Of a DNA stretch of 39,734 bases, positions 1 through 5,859 are shown one piece after another. Position numbers and translations under genes: made by a program. Under the pieces are notes generated by a model, which was not told where the DNA came from, made no database searches, and was given only the letters and a program-made list of their open reading frames with translations. The first letter of the stretch is position 1, and each line of letters starts with the position of its first letter. The DNA is from Nitrospirales bacterium (GTDB lineage Bacteria > Nitrospirota > Nitrospiria > Nitrospirales > UBA8639): NCBI GenBank assembly GCA_029261275.1, contig JAJDBR010000280.1:1-39734 (forward strand), written 5' to 3'.

Positions 1-141
1 ACAAGATGTAGTGTACAATCTTGTTTCTTCCGGTCGCCGTTCCAAGCAACACCGGATTCGAGGGGGTTGAGTCGCTTAGCGTCTCGGCCCTTTCGTTTTT
101 ATAGACTACCACCGCTCTCCCCTGTTGTAAAATTGGTCATG
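1..141. repeat. Terminal direct repeat, left copy
   Basis: Bases 1-141 are identical to 39594-39734. An exact overlap of 141 bases is what a de Bruijn assembler with a maximum k of 141 leaves on a circular contig, so I read it as circular closure and not as a proven physical terminal repeat. The unit genome would then be about 39,593 bp. The copy holds the + strand terminator (64-100) and the 3' end of the interrupted gene at 99-383. Confidence 0.9.
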
Positions 142-383
142 CTCTCTCCGCAATAAATGCACTCAGATTCGCCTTTCTTTGTGACATGGAAACCAGTGAC
201 ACAGGGCTGTTGTTGCGTCTCAGAAGAAGCACTTTGAACAGCATAAGCAACCGCCTCTAACACTCTGGCTGCTGTTGGGTCGATTGGAGGCAATGGTGTA
301 GCTTCACGTGGATTTGACCGTGGTGCCCCATATCGATCTGCTACTTGTCACAATCGATTTACAAAAACCTCAAAGTCAATCAC
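99..383 (-). pseudogene. Early gene interrupted by an in-frame TGA
   Basis: A strong ribosome site (ACAACAGGAGTAG) precedes a GTG at 383-381. The frame runs 11 codons (IDFEVFVNRL after the start) to a TGA at 350-348. It then stays open in the same frame to TAA at 99-101, giving about 82 more residues with a CIYCGE cysteine pair near the end. The second part has no ATG and only a weak TTG at 293. The simplest reading is one gene of about 94 codons broken by a recent nonsense change. TGA clearly works as a stop in many ATGA overlaps elsewhere, so reassignment is unlikely. Alternatives are a sequencing error or an internal TTG/GTG start. It is the last gene of the leftward cluster below the RHH repressor. 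Function unknown. Confidence 0.5.
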
Positions 384-403
384 TACCTACTCCTGTTGTA
401 AAA

Positions 404-700
404 CTACAGCCGCTCTAACTGAACCAGATTGCTCAGGATTTCTTCCTGAATGCGCCGAGCCCTTTCCAAAGCATCGCCCAGTACCTCAATCTCTGCGCGC
501 ACAGGTGTCGGTACTGGGCTATCAAGTGATTCCTTTTGGCCGTCTAGGTCTGTCGGGCCAATAAGCCTAAGACGAAGATCCTGAAGCCGCTGAGAGATGT
601 TCTCGGCTGTTTCATTGTTGGCTTTTGCTTGCTGAGTAAGTTCCTGAATAACGCCTGCCGTGCTTGCTCCTTCGGTGGAAACGATATTTTCTTCGTACAT
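404..700 (-). CDS. Hypothetical coiled-coil early protein (98 aa)
   Basis: I do not recognise the family. The start at 700 is set by a strong AGGAG seven bases upstream (taaacaacaggagtagcaac then ATG); an upstream extension to 823 would run through the intercistronic hairpin. The product is helical and charged, with a heptad-like stretch around residues 20-45 (SQRLQDLRLRL) and another near the C-terminus. It has no cysteines and no membrane segment. It belongs to the leftward small-gene cluster below the RHH repressor gene. The leader between it and the preceding gene is the long hairpin at 727-786. Confidence 0.65.
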   Translation of the reverse strand: MYEENIVSTEGASTAGVIQELTQQAKANNETAENISQRLQDLRLRLIGPTDLDGQKESLDSPVPTPVRAEIEVLGDALERARRIQEEILSNLVQLERL

Positions 701-726
701 GTTGCTACTCCTGTTGTTTACTAGAC

Positions 727-786
727 GCGGCCTCCGGGAAGTGCTGAGAAAAGAGAGAGGCCCAACACTTTTGCCCCAAAGGCCGC
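727..786 (-). ncRNA. Intercistronic long RNA hairpin, minus-sense
   Basis: Minus-strand RNA can fold into an outer 12-bp stem, GCGGCCUUUGGG (786-775) with CCCGGAGGCCGC (738-727). A 4-nt bulge (774-771) and an inner 8-bp stem follow, AAGUGUUG (770-763) with CAGCACUU (746-739), closing a 16-nt pyrimidine-rich loop. Three of the pairs are G-U in the minus sense and would be A-C mismatches in the plus sense, so the structure belongs to the minus transcript. It lies between the stop at 795 and the ribosome site of the 404-700 gene. No U-run follows, so it is not a standard terminator. An RNA processing site, an mRNA stabiliser or a regulatory RNA are possible. Confidence 0.6.
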
Positions 787-794
787 TTGATCGG

Positions 795-950
795 TTAACG
801 AGGCATGGTCCCGTATAACGCATTAAAAATCTTTCTAGTTTCCTCGCGCTCTACTTCAAGATGATTTTGCGCTGATTCAATAATTTTGCATTTTTCATCT
901 AATTGATCCGACATGAATTGAACTCGCAGCTCTTTCGACAAATCACTCAT
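795..950 (-). CDS. Hypothetical small charged protein (51 aa)
   Basis: The gene starts at 950 in an ATGA overlap with the stop of the preceding gene, which supports translation. The product begins MSDLSKELRVQFMSDQL, is mostly helical and strongly charged, and has one cysteine. It has no membrane segment and no family I recognise. It is followed directly by the structured intercistronic region. Confidence 0.6.
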   Translation of the reverse strand: MSDLSKELRVQFMSDQLDEKCKIIESAQNHLEVEREETRKIFNALYGTMPR

Positions 951-1165
951 TCCTCCATCTCCAGCTCATCCATGCAAGCCAACTGATTGGCAGGGCTTGT
1001 AGGGAACATTAATTTACATTGACGTTCGTGTTCCAAGTGAAGCTCTTGCAGAGCCTGTTCTGCCTCTGCTACCCGTATCTGGGCTTTCTCACGAACATCC
1101 ATGAGAGATTGAGCGCCAGCATAAATGACAAGGGATAGAACCAGGATGGCGAGGAGTTTACTCAT
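947..1165 (-). CDS. Small membrane-anchored or exported protein (72 aa)
   Basis: The start at 1165 overlaps the previous stop as ATGA. Residues 4-19 (LLAILVLSLVIYAGAQ) form one hydrophobic segment after a lysine. It could be a type II anchor or a signal peptide ending near AGA-Q. The rest is an amphipathic helix (residues 22-50) with two cysteines at about 50 and 64. N-terminal anchor plus coiled coil recalls Rz-type spanins or superinfection-exclusion proteins, but the early-gene position argues against lysis. Function unknown. Confidence 0.6.
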   Translation of the reverse strand: MSKLLAILVLSLVIYAGAQSLMDVREKAQIRVAEAEQALQELHLEHERQCKLMFPTSPANQLACMDELEMEE

Positions 1166-1386
1166 TGCTTCTGTTCCTGTAGGGCAGAGTACTTTTCATG
1201 TAACTCATGCCATCGGGCTGCATTGTTGGCCTTGCCTAGTACGTCTGTGAACCGATTAAACTCGTAAGCATCGATTCGCGGGTTGTAGTGGTCGTGCTGC
1301 ATAAACCCCGGTACTTCTTCTATCTGGTCCTGAATATGACGAAAGAATCGGTACATCGCTTTCTCGTATTTATCGGCTTTAGTCAT
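1162..1386 (-). CDS. Hypothetical early protein (74 aa)
   Basis: The start at 1386 and the preceding stop share ATGA; the end overlaps the next start in the same way. The protein is soluble and helical, rich in aromatic and charged residues (begins MTKADKYEKAMYRFF). No motif is recognised. It is part of a continuous run of coupled genes on the minus strand. Confidence 0.6.
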   Translation of the reverse strand: MTKADKYEKAMYRFFRHIQDQIEEVPGFMQHDHYNPRIDAYEFNRFTDVLGKANNAARWHELHEKYSALQEQKQ

Positions 1387-1646
1387 CTTGTCAATCCGCA
1401 GTGGCCGGCTGGTTTGACATTACTCAGTGGATGACGAACAGTTGTCTCACTGGGTTGTGTCGGGTATTCGTTATCAGTCGCCACCCACATCATGCAGTCT
1501 GATGCTATGCATAACGATTCTGGTTTTGGCTGTCCGTGAGCGCCCCTGTTGCCTGCTGCCGGCGATATACCAGGACCATCGTTATCGTGAAAGTGAATCA
1601 CTCGCGCCATCGGACACCACTTCGTTTTTGCTTCGTCTTCAGTCAT
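1383..1646 (-). CDS. Conserved-type phage protein with WCPMARV / CIASDCMMW motifs (87 aa)
   Basis: The start at 1646 overlaps the previous TGA as TGATG. The N-terminal KTKWCPMARV, a central CIASDCMMW and a C-terminal GHCGL resemble a widespread family of small phage proteins with paired cysteines and unknown function, probably metal-binding. That similarity is from memory of family patterns. The gene sits between a membrane protein and a small helical protein in the leftward early cluster. Confidence 0.6.
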   Translation of the reverse strand: MTEDEAKTKWCPMARVIHFHDNDGPGISPAAGNRGAHGQPKPESLCIASDCMMWVATDNEYPTQPSETTVRHPLSNVKPAGHCGLTR

Positions 1647-1834
1647 CACTGATAATCCCGCTTGCGATATTTCAGCTTGCCGTCAGATAGTTTCTCTGCT
1701 TGCCGGAACTCCAGCCAGGTCAGCACGTAAAACACAATCATGACGATGCCGACTGTCGCCATAAACCAGCCATCCGTGTCGCTACCGTAAAACGCGATAG
1801 ACAGCATTATTGATAAGAACTGTTTCTCAGTCAT
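1646..1834 (-). CDS. Small membrane protein (62 aa)
   Basis: The ATG at 1834 overlaps the stop of the upstream gene (ATGA). Hydrophobic stretches lie at residues 6-17 and 23-41 (WFMATVGIVMIVFYVLTWL), followed by a basic tail ending KYRKRDYQ. It probably has one or two membrane passes with the C-terminus in the cytoplasm. Function unknown; host membrane modulation or superinfection exclusion are typical roles for such early phage proteins. Confidence 0.6.
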   Translation of the reverse strand: MTEKQFLSIMLSIAFYGSDTDGWFMATVGIVMIVFYVLTWLEFRQAEKLSDGKLKYRKRDYQ

Positions 1835-1983
1835 TTTGACTCCCAATAACAATCTTCAAGAACGCCACAAACATCTGTTGGGCCGGGAAGGTGACCAAAT
1901 CCGATAATGCCAACCAATAAAATTATCAAGCATATCCATGCGACTATCATGCCGCGCCTTATTTCTGGTGGCAGACGGCTCAT
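1831..1983 (-). CDS. Small single-pass membrane protein (50 aa)
   Basis: The start at 1983 shares one base with the RHH gene's stop (TGATG). An in-frame upstream extension would lie inside the RHH gene and is rejected. Residues 9-29 (RGMIVAWICLIILLVGIIGF) form one transmembrane helix after a basic N-terminus. The tail holds two cysteines (VCGVLEDCYW). It is translationally coupled to the presumed repressor. Confidence 0.6.
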   Translation of the reverse strand: MSRLPPEIRRGMIVAWICLIILLVGIIGFGHLPGPTDVCGVLEDCYWESK

Positions 1984-2138
1984 CACGCCCAGACCTTTTT
2001 TCGTTTGGCCGCTTTTCGGATCTGGTTTTTGACCCATTTTGACATGGTTACACCGTCATTTTCAGCAAGCTTTTCAAGGGCTTGCCTCTCTTGTTGGTTC
2101 ATTCGAAGATCGAACCTGTCATAGTTGTATTTAGTCAT
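1983..2138 (-). CDS. Arc-like ribbon-helix-helix DNA-binding protein, presumed repressor (51 aa)
   Basis: The product has the ribbon-helix-helix pattern: a short beta strand (residues 4-12, YNYDRFDLR), helix A (NQQERQALEKLAE), a turn (NDG) and helix B (VTMSKWVKNQIRKAA), then a basic tail. RHH proteins dimerise and insert the paired strands into the DNA major groove. I choose the ATG at 2138 because AAGG lies eight bases upstream; the open frame continues to 2192 without a better site. It is the first gene leftward from the divergent control region, next to three GTACGGAA boxes, so autoregulation and control of the rightward early promoter are likely. No CI-like repressor is present, making this the best candidate master regulator. 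Confidence 0.75.
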   Translation of the reverse strand: MTKYNYDRFDLRMNQQERQALEKLAENDGVTMSKWVKNQIRKAAKRKKVWA

Positions 2139-2203
2139 GTACGGAACCTTAACATAGACAGGTACGGAATTAAAGCTAATTATCACTTGCAATTCTTCCG
2201 TAC
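2139..2203. promoter_or_regulatory. Three GTACGGAA boxes, candidate RHH operator
   Basis: GTACGGAA occurs at 2139-2146 and 2162-2169 and, inverted as TTCCGTAC, at 2196-2203. The first abuts the RHH start codon, between Shine-Dalgarno and ATG. The third lies in the spacer of the rightward promoter. Three copies of one 8-mer within 65 bases beside an RHH gene are what an autoregulated operator looks like. Binding is inferred, not shown. Confidence 0.6.
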
Positions 2204-2214
2204 TGTGCTATCGT
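2187..2214 (+). promoter_or_regulatory. Rightward early sigma70 promoter with extended -10
   Basis: TTGCAA at 2187-2192, a 16-base spacer, then TATCGT at 2209-2214 preceded by TG at 2206-2207 (extended -10). It would start transcription near 2221, just upstream of the + early operon beginning at 2249. The inverted GTACGGAA box sits in the spacer, as expected for repression by blocking polymerase. The leftward promoter in the same gap is not clear; GATAAT or TTTAAT could serve as its -10 but no good -35 is seen. Confidence 0.5.
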
Positions 2215-2240
2215 TACATTCAATCAACGAGCGAGATGAG

Positions 2241-2307
2241 AAAGGACTATGACCCATAGCGGTGGAAAGCCACACGCAGTCGGCGACCGAGGACAGCGAT
2301 ACGAAGT
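2241..2307 (+). repeat. Inverted duplication, copy A (5' end of 2249-2470 gene)
   Basis: Matches the reverse complement of 37169-37235 at 63 of 67 positions, with the first 43 bases identical. It spans the ribosome site AAAGGACT and the first 19 codons. The copies face opposite ways about 4.6 kb apart across the circle junction. Confidence 0.85.
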
Positions 2308-2470
2308 TACATACATGGACCCAGGCGGCAAGCGATGCGTTTTTGGATGGTCAGAAACATGGGTAGGCGCCGACGATATGGTCAAGAGCATCGATCTACA
2401 CCCGGTTTGGGAAGACGGACTAATTAGAGACCGGAACGCAGACGGTAAAGGACACGCTACCAATGGATGA
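2249..2470 (+). CDS. Early phage protein, MTHSGGKP paralogue A (73 aa)
   Basis: First gene of the rightward operon. AAAGGA lies five bases before ATG. The N-terminus (MTHSGGKPHAVGDRGQRYEV) is almost identical to that of the protein at 36967-37227. The middle (CVFGWSETWVGADDMVKSI, then LHPVW) is diverged but alignable. The C-terminus ends with the shared DADGKG-type tag. Proteins of this pattern (RYEV ... GW ... HP.W) are common small early phage proteins of unknown function. The stop overlaps the next start by eight bases within a repeated junction sequence. Confidence 0.7.
   Translation: MTHSGGKPHAVGDRGQRYEVTYMDPGGKRCVFGWSETWVGADDMVKSIDLHPVWEDGLIRDRNADGKGHATNG
2436..2465 (+). repeat. Gene-junction repeat J1
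   Basis: The sequence encoding NADGKGHAT plus the start of the next gene (GCAGACGGTAAAGGACACG, CTACCAATG). It supplies AAAGGA as ribosome site ten bases before the downstream ATG. Related copies are at 6690-6729 (+), 36977-37002 (-) and 36628-36655 (-); shorter relatives lie at 37224-37240 (-) and 6873-6891 (+). Confidence 0.75.
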
Positions 2471-2666
2471 TGAAGAAGAAATGCAAGGCAAGGTACGCGG
2501 CAACAACGCTGATTTGACTGTTGGAATATTACTGCTTTCGGCAATTCAAGGTAGGCCATATGACGAGCAAGTCGAGATCTTTGCCGCCACCGTTTTAGAG
2601 CTTTCCCGTAAGTTTCGTGATGCTGTGAAGGCTATAGAGTCTGAGCGCGACCCCAAGGACCAATAA
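2463..2666 (+). CDS. Hypothetical early protein (67 aa)
   Basis: The ATG at 2463 is inside the junction repeat, with AAAGGA ten bases upstream. The N-terminus is acidic (MDDEEEMQGK), followed by two predicted helices (LTVGILLLSAI and a longer one from about residue 36 to 60). It is soluble, with no recognised family. The last base of its stop is shared with the next start (TAATG). Confidence 0.6.
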   Translation: MDDEEEMQGKVRGNNADLTVGILLLSAIQGRPYDEQVEIFAATVLELSRKFRDAVKAIESERDPKDQ

Positions 2667-2998
2667 TGGACTTTCAAGCGCTGATAGCAGAGATCGTAGC
2701 CAGAGAAACCCCTGGGTCTGTGGACTTTGGTGAGTTGCCCGTCACAGAGCGCCAGAGGCTCGTAGCGGCCTATATAGAGCAGGACGCTACCGACGTTAAC
2801 GAGGTCATTGCAAACCTTCCTGTGGGCTATCAGAGGGCCGTATTTAGCCAAATGATGCTGGGGGTGGCTGATACCTACGACTTCCAGAGTATGTTCCGTA
2901 ACGCGGCTCTGAGCGTCTATGAGGACACCATTCAGGGTGAGCTGGACGATTACACCCGAGATTTCAATCTTGATAACGGTATATCGGAGGTAGCATGA
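2666..2998 (+). CDS. Hypothetical early protein (110 aa)
   Basis: TAATG overlap at the start and ATGA at the end. The protein is acidic and mostly helical (begins MDFQALIAEIVARETPG), without cysteines, membrane segments or known motifs. Its operon position suggests an early accessory role; function not recognised. Confidence 0.65.
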   Translation: MDFQALIAEIVARETPGSVDFGELPVTERQRLVAAYIEQDATDVNEVIANLPVGYQRAVFSQMMLGVADTYDFQSMFRNAALSVYEDTIQGELDDYTRDFNLDNGISEVA

Positions 2999-3258
2999 GT
3001 CAATGGAATCCGGGAGATAGGGCCTTATTTAAAAAAGGGGCTGGCGCTGATGATATTGGTCTTGGTGACGGAACAATAGTCACGTTGGAAAGGCGCATGC
3101 CAGAAAATGACTGGCAGGCGTCAAGCGGTGTTGCTTGGCAAATTGGACCAAAAAAGGGTGTTTGCCAAAGCTGTCTTTACCCCATCCCAGACGAATACGA
3201 CGGACACCAGACAACCACATGGGATGAATGCGTCTGGCAGCCGGGAGTAACGGCATGA
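2995..3258 (+). CDS. SH3/KOW-like small early protein (87 aa)
   Basis: The start overlaps the previous stop (ATGA). The N-terminus MSQWNPGDRALFKKG and the following GDGTIVTLE look like a small SH3-type beta barrel, a common pattern in short phage early proteins. Two cysteines form a CQSC pair at about residues 58-61 and a third is near the C-terminus. The barrel assignment is by pattern only. The end overlaps the next start (ATGA). Confidence 0.55.
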   Translation: MSQWNPGDRALFKKGAGADDIGLGDGTIVTLERRMPENDWQASSGVAWQIGPKKGVCQSCLYPIPDEYDGHQTTTWDECVWQPGVTA

Positions 3259-3410
3259 ACTACACAAAATGGACGCTATACAAGGCGGCACACCAGAACA
3301 GGGTCTGTGTCACTCTCTGGAGTATACAAGACATCGATTTTTTAATGCGCAGCGACTATCGGCTTAAGATGGAAGGTCAGGATGTTTACGCTGTGAAGGA
3401 TTTGCACTGA
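3255..3410 (+). CDS. Hypothetical small early protein (51 aa)
   Basis: The ATG at 3255 overlaps the preceding TGA; the in-frame start at 3228 would lie inside the upstream gene and is rejected. The product (begins MNYTKWTLYKAAHQ) is soluble, mixed alpha/beta, with no recognised motif. Its stop shares a base with the next start (TGATG). Confidence 0.6.
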   Translation: MNYTKWTLYKAAHQNRVCVTLWSIQDIDFLMRSDYRLKMEGQDVYAVKDLH

Positions 3411-3457
3411 TGGTTACCGATGATGCACGACGTCTCGCTACCGAGGAGAAGAAATGA
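3410..3457 (+). CDS. 15-residue microprotein MVTDDARRLATEEKK
   Basis: The ATG at 3410 shares a base with the previous TGA (TGATG). The stop at 3455-3457 overlaps the next ATG (ATGA). It therefore fills the only gap in an otherwise unbroken chain of overlaps. A frame of 15 codons could arise by chance, but the two correct junctions support translation, perhaps mainly to couple ribosomes to the next gene. Its own last codons provide GAGGAG for the downstream start. Confidence 0.45.
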   Translation: MVTDDARRLATEEKK

Positions 3458-3612
3458 CCTTTATAGACATTGTTTTTGATGGCCCACCAGGACCGGAGGC
3501 TGGCCGCTTTGTAGAGGTCGAGAACGAACTCGGAGCATCGATTAGCTTTGGCGAGTGGATTGAGCGTGACGATGGTTTCTGGGTATTGCGAATCAAGAAG
3601 GAAGGATCATGA
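3454..3612 (+). CDS. Conserved phage protein, DIVFDGPPGPEAGRFVEVE type (52 aa)
   Basis: The ATG at 3454 overlaps the microprotein's stop, with GAGGAG upstream. The pattern IDIVFDGPPGPEAGRFVEVE, GASISFGEW and DGFWVLRI is one I know as a recurrent small protein in phages of proteobacteria and actinobacteria. Its function is unknown, probably a small beta-rich domain. It is too short for routine ORF calling but the motif and overlaps make it credible. The end overlaps the next start (ATGA). Confidence 0.75.
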   Translation: MTFIDIVFDGPPGPEAGRFVEVENELGASISFGEWIERDDGFWVLRIKKEGS

Positions 3613-3944
3613 CGCCAGATATTCAAGATTTTAAAATGGTCTTTGTTGCATGGAGTAATTCTGATCTGACAGAGGGCCGGGGCTATTCAATACCGTATGC
3701 AGTGTGCGAGTCGAAATCTACGGCATTACGACTGGGCAGAAAGAAAAGCGTCCAAGGGAGTGATTGTCGCGTTACTAGAGAGATTGCCCTGAAGGTGGAT
3801 GGAAAATGGCTTGGACCAACAAGAATAGAGCGCTCCTCAAAAGAAGATGACGCTGGTGACGAGCGCATTGCAAAGCGGATTGCGGCAATAGAAAAGGCGA
3901 AAGCAGCAGGGTTGACCGCAGATGAAATTGCCGCAATCCGCTGA
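3609..3944 (+). CDS. Hypothetical early protein (111 aa)
   Basis: ATGA overlap at the start. An N-terminal mixed domain (MTPDIQDFKMVFVAWSNSD) is followed by a basic and then acidic helical C-terminus (KAKAAGLTADEIAAIR). The last part resembles a short helix-turn-helix end, but no family is recognised. Confidence 0.6.
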   Translation: MTPDIQDFKMVFVAWSNSDLTEGRGYSIPYAVCESKSTALRLGRKKSVQGSDCRVTREIALKVDGKWLGPTRIERSSKEDDAGDERIAKRIAAIEKAKAAGLTADEIAAIR

Positions 3945-3965
3945 CTACAACCGACAGGAACCCCA

Positions 3966-4058
3966 ATGAACATTGCAGACATATTCTGGTATTTCCTTGT
4001 CTGTCTGGCTATCTACTGGACCTATCAGGCAATAAGGACTAAGCGGTGGAGAGGATGA
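3966..4058 (+). CDS. Membrane microprotein (30 aa)
   Basis: MNIADIFWYFLVCLAIYWTY is one hydrophobic helix followed by a basic end (RTKRWRG). AGGA lies about seven bases upstream, and the stop overlaps the next start (ATGA). Single-pass microproteins like this are common among phage early genes; function unknown. Confidence 0.5.
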   Translation: MNIADIFWYFLVCLAIYWTYQAIRTKRWRG

Positions 4059-4168
4059 ACTTCAAAGAGGAAGAAAGACGAATTCGCATTTATCGCAAAC
4101 AGGGAAAGTCTGCGTCTTGGATTAAAAGCTGGCTGAGAGGTTGGCGAATGGTAGGAGAAACCAAATGA
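4055..4168 (+). CDS. Basic microprotein (37 aa)
   Basis: ATGA overlaps on both sides. The product is strongly basic and tryptophan-rich (MNFKEEERRIRIYRKQGKS ... SWLRGWRMVGETK), suggesting nucleic-acid or membrane-surface contact. It directly precedes the recombination genes and is translationally coupled to the ERF-like gene. No family recognised. Confidence 0.5.
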   Translation: MNFKEEERRIRIYRKQGKSASWIKSWLRGWRMVGETK

Positions 4169-4872
4169 ACACAGCAATTGCAGAAAAAAATGATTCAGCG
4201 GTTACCACTATTACGCCGATGCACATGTTGCAGATCGCGGTTGAAAAGGGTCACGACCTGGATCGGATCGAAAAACTAATGGAACTTGAGCGCATCTGGA
4301 AAGCAGATCAGGCAAGGGAAGCGTATCAACTGGCGCTGTCTGAGTTCAAGAAAGAACAGGTGACGGTCACCAAGGACAAGGAGAACACGCAGTATGGTTC
4401 GCGCTATACCGGCATAGGTAACCTGGTCAACACCGTTGGTCCTGCTATGGCCCCATTTGGACTGAATGCTCGTTGGTCCATTGACCAATCGGATGGTATT
4501 TCAGTGACCTGTATTCTGTCGCACACGCTTGGGCATAACGAGTCTGTAACGATGTCCGGGCCTCCTGATAAATCCGGCTCCAAGAATGAGCTTCAGCAAA
4601 TCAAGTCGACTATCACTTATCTCAAAATAGAAACGTTTCAATCTGTAACTGGAACTGTCTCGCAGGACGCAGGCGATGACGACGGCAACGCTGCCGGTGA
4701 GCCGACGATCACTGAGACTCAGGTAGCAGACCTTGAGGCTCTTATCAGCGAGGTTGATGCAAACAAAAATAAATTTCTGACCGCTTGCGGCGTTGATGCG
4801 CTTGAGGATATTTTCGCCTCAAATTACAAGCTGGTTGTTTCGAAGCTCAAAGCAAAGCGGAACGCATCGTAA
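4165..4872 (+). CDS. ERF-family single-strand annealing protein (235 aa)
   Basis: ERF-type proteins anneal complementary single strands, usually with a partner exonuclease, to circularise or recombine phage DNA. Visible family features are an N-terminal helical part (LMELERIWKADQAREAY), the motif YTGIGNLVNTVGPAM, and the core IKSTITYLKIETFQSVTG followed by DAGDDDGN. The C-terminal 50 residues form a separate small helical region. The start at 4165 (ATGA overlap with the preceding gene) is preferred over the in-frame ATG at 4141. The very next gene is a YqaJ-type exonuclease, the usual partner. Confidence 0.8.
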   Translation: MNTAIAEKNDSAVTTITPMHMLQIAVEKGHDLDRIEKLMELERIWKADQAREAYQLALSEFKKEQVTVTKDKENTQYGSRYTGIGNLVNTVGPAMAPFGLNARWSIDQSDGISVTCILSHTLGHNESVTMSGPPDKSGSKNELQQIKSTITYLKIETFQSVTGTVSQDAGDDDGNAAGEPTITETQVADLEALISEVDANKNKFLTACGVDALEDIFASNYKLVVSKLKAKRNAS

Positions 4873-5480
4873 TGATGGAGATATTCGACTTTGAGCAAAA
4901 CAGCCCTGAGTGGTTTTCTGCTCGCTGTGGAATTCCCACTGCTTCAGTGTTTTCCGATGTCATCGCCAAGAAAGGTCCAAGAGGCGGGCTGCCGAAGGGC
5001 AGACAGAAACTGCTTTCAAGGCTAACCGGAGAAATTATCACTGGCGAACCAGAGGAAACTTACAAAAACGAATACATGCAGCGCGGTCACGAACAGGAGA
5101 AAGAAGCTGCGGATCTGTATGCCATGATTCGTGACACAGAGCCAGCCATAGTTGGGTTTATCAAGAACGGTAATTGTGGGTGCAGCCCGGACAGGCTTAT
5201 TGGCGATAAGGGTATGCTCGAGATAAAGACCGCGAAGGCTTCTATTCAGATTGAGAGGCTCTTAGCAGGGGGTTTGCCGCCAGAACACAAGGCACAGTGC
5301 CAAGGGCAGCTAATGGTCTCGCAGCGAAGCTGGGTAGATTTTCTCAGCTACTGCCGAGGTCTGCCGCCGCTAATCATTCGCGTTGAACGCGATGAAGAAT
5401 TCATAGCTGCGCTGCGAACGGATATCGATGAGTTTGTTTTTGAGCTCAACGAACTGGTCGGAAAGATAGGGGCAATGTAA
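4872..5480 (+). CDS. YqaJ / lambda-exonuclease family nuclease (202 aa)
   Basis: A 5'-3' dsDNA exonuclease of the PD-(D/E)XK fold would make the single strands the ERF-like protein anneals. Visible motifs: NSPEWFSARCGIPTAS (residues 10-25), YMQRGHEQEKEAADLY (68-83, acidic residues of motif I), CSPDRLI with D107, LEIKT with E117 and K119, and the glutamine motif QCQGQLMVS (142-150). Length is typical. TAATG overlap at the start; ATG-ATG leaves a choice of one codon. Together with the upstream gene it forms a complete exonuclease plus annealing module. Confidence 0.85.
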   Translation: MMEIFDFEQNSPEWFSARCGIPTASVFSDVIAKKGPRGGLPKGRQKLLSRLTGEIITGEPEETYKNEYMQRGHEQEKEAADLYAMIRDTEPAIVGFIKNGNCGCSPDRLIGDKGMLEIKTAKASIQIERLLAGGLPPEHKAQCQGQLMVSQRSWVDFLSYCRGLPPLIIRVERDEEFIAALRTDIDEFVFELNELVGKIGAM

Positions 5481-5716
5481 TGTCACAATTCACCAAAAAA
5501 GGCCAGCCACCCAGCCACAAGACACCCTTTGAAAAGATAGAGCAGTGCCGGCAAATGAGAACAGATGGTATGACTTACGCCCACATCGCGCAGATTGCGC
5601 ACATCGGGGAATCCACGGTTAAGCGATACACCAAAGATATTCCTCTGGTGCAGAAAAAGCCGCTTCCAACCAATCGTGTGACCAGTCTTTTGGCCGCATG
5701 GCCGGTAGCACAATGA
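5480..5716 (+). CDS. Helix-turn-helix protein (78 aa)
   Basis: Residues 18-50 (RQMRTDGMTYAHIAQIAHIG, then ESTVKRYTKDI) match a resolvase/transposase-type helix-turn-helix, with ESTVKRY as recognition helix. Most likely a small DNA-binding regulator. TAATG overlap with the exonuclease gene; the end overlaps a membrane microprotein (ATGA). No regulated site can be assigned. Confidence 0.6.
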   Translation: MSQFTKKGQPPSHKTPFEKIEQCRQMRTDGMTYAHIAQIAHIGESTVKRYTKDIPLVQKKPLPTNRVTSLLAAWPVAQ

Positions 5717-5859
5717 ACATTCAAGCACAGTTCTGGACCGGTACATTTATGATAGCCACTGGCATCGTATGGATTGGTCTTGACACCAAAGCAGCTTATG
5801 TCATCCCAATGCTCATGATGATTGCTGGTGGGGTTATTCTGGGGCGGATGTTGAGATGA
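5713..5859 (+). CDS. Small membrane protein (48 aa)
   Basis: ATGA overlaps on both sides. Two hydrophobic stretches, residues 7-22 (FWTGTFMIATGIVWIG) and 27-45 (AAYVIPMLMMIAGGVILG), are joined by a short polar turn (LDTK), i.e. a two-pass hairpin. Function unknown. Confidence 0.55.
   Translation: MNIQAQFWTGTFMIATGIVWIGLDTKAAYVIPMLMMIAGGVILGRMLR

Noticed and set aside
348-350. TGA as selenocysteine or reassigned tryptophan codon
   Set aside because: TGA is used as a normal stop in many ATGA and TGATG overlaps; no stem-loop of the SECIS type is evident after it.
701-823. N-terminal extension of the 98-aa early gene
   Set aside because: It would translate the intercistronic hairpin, and the AGGAG site seven bases before 700 marks the real start.
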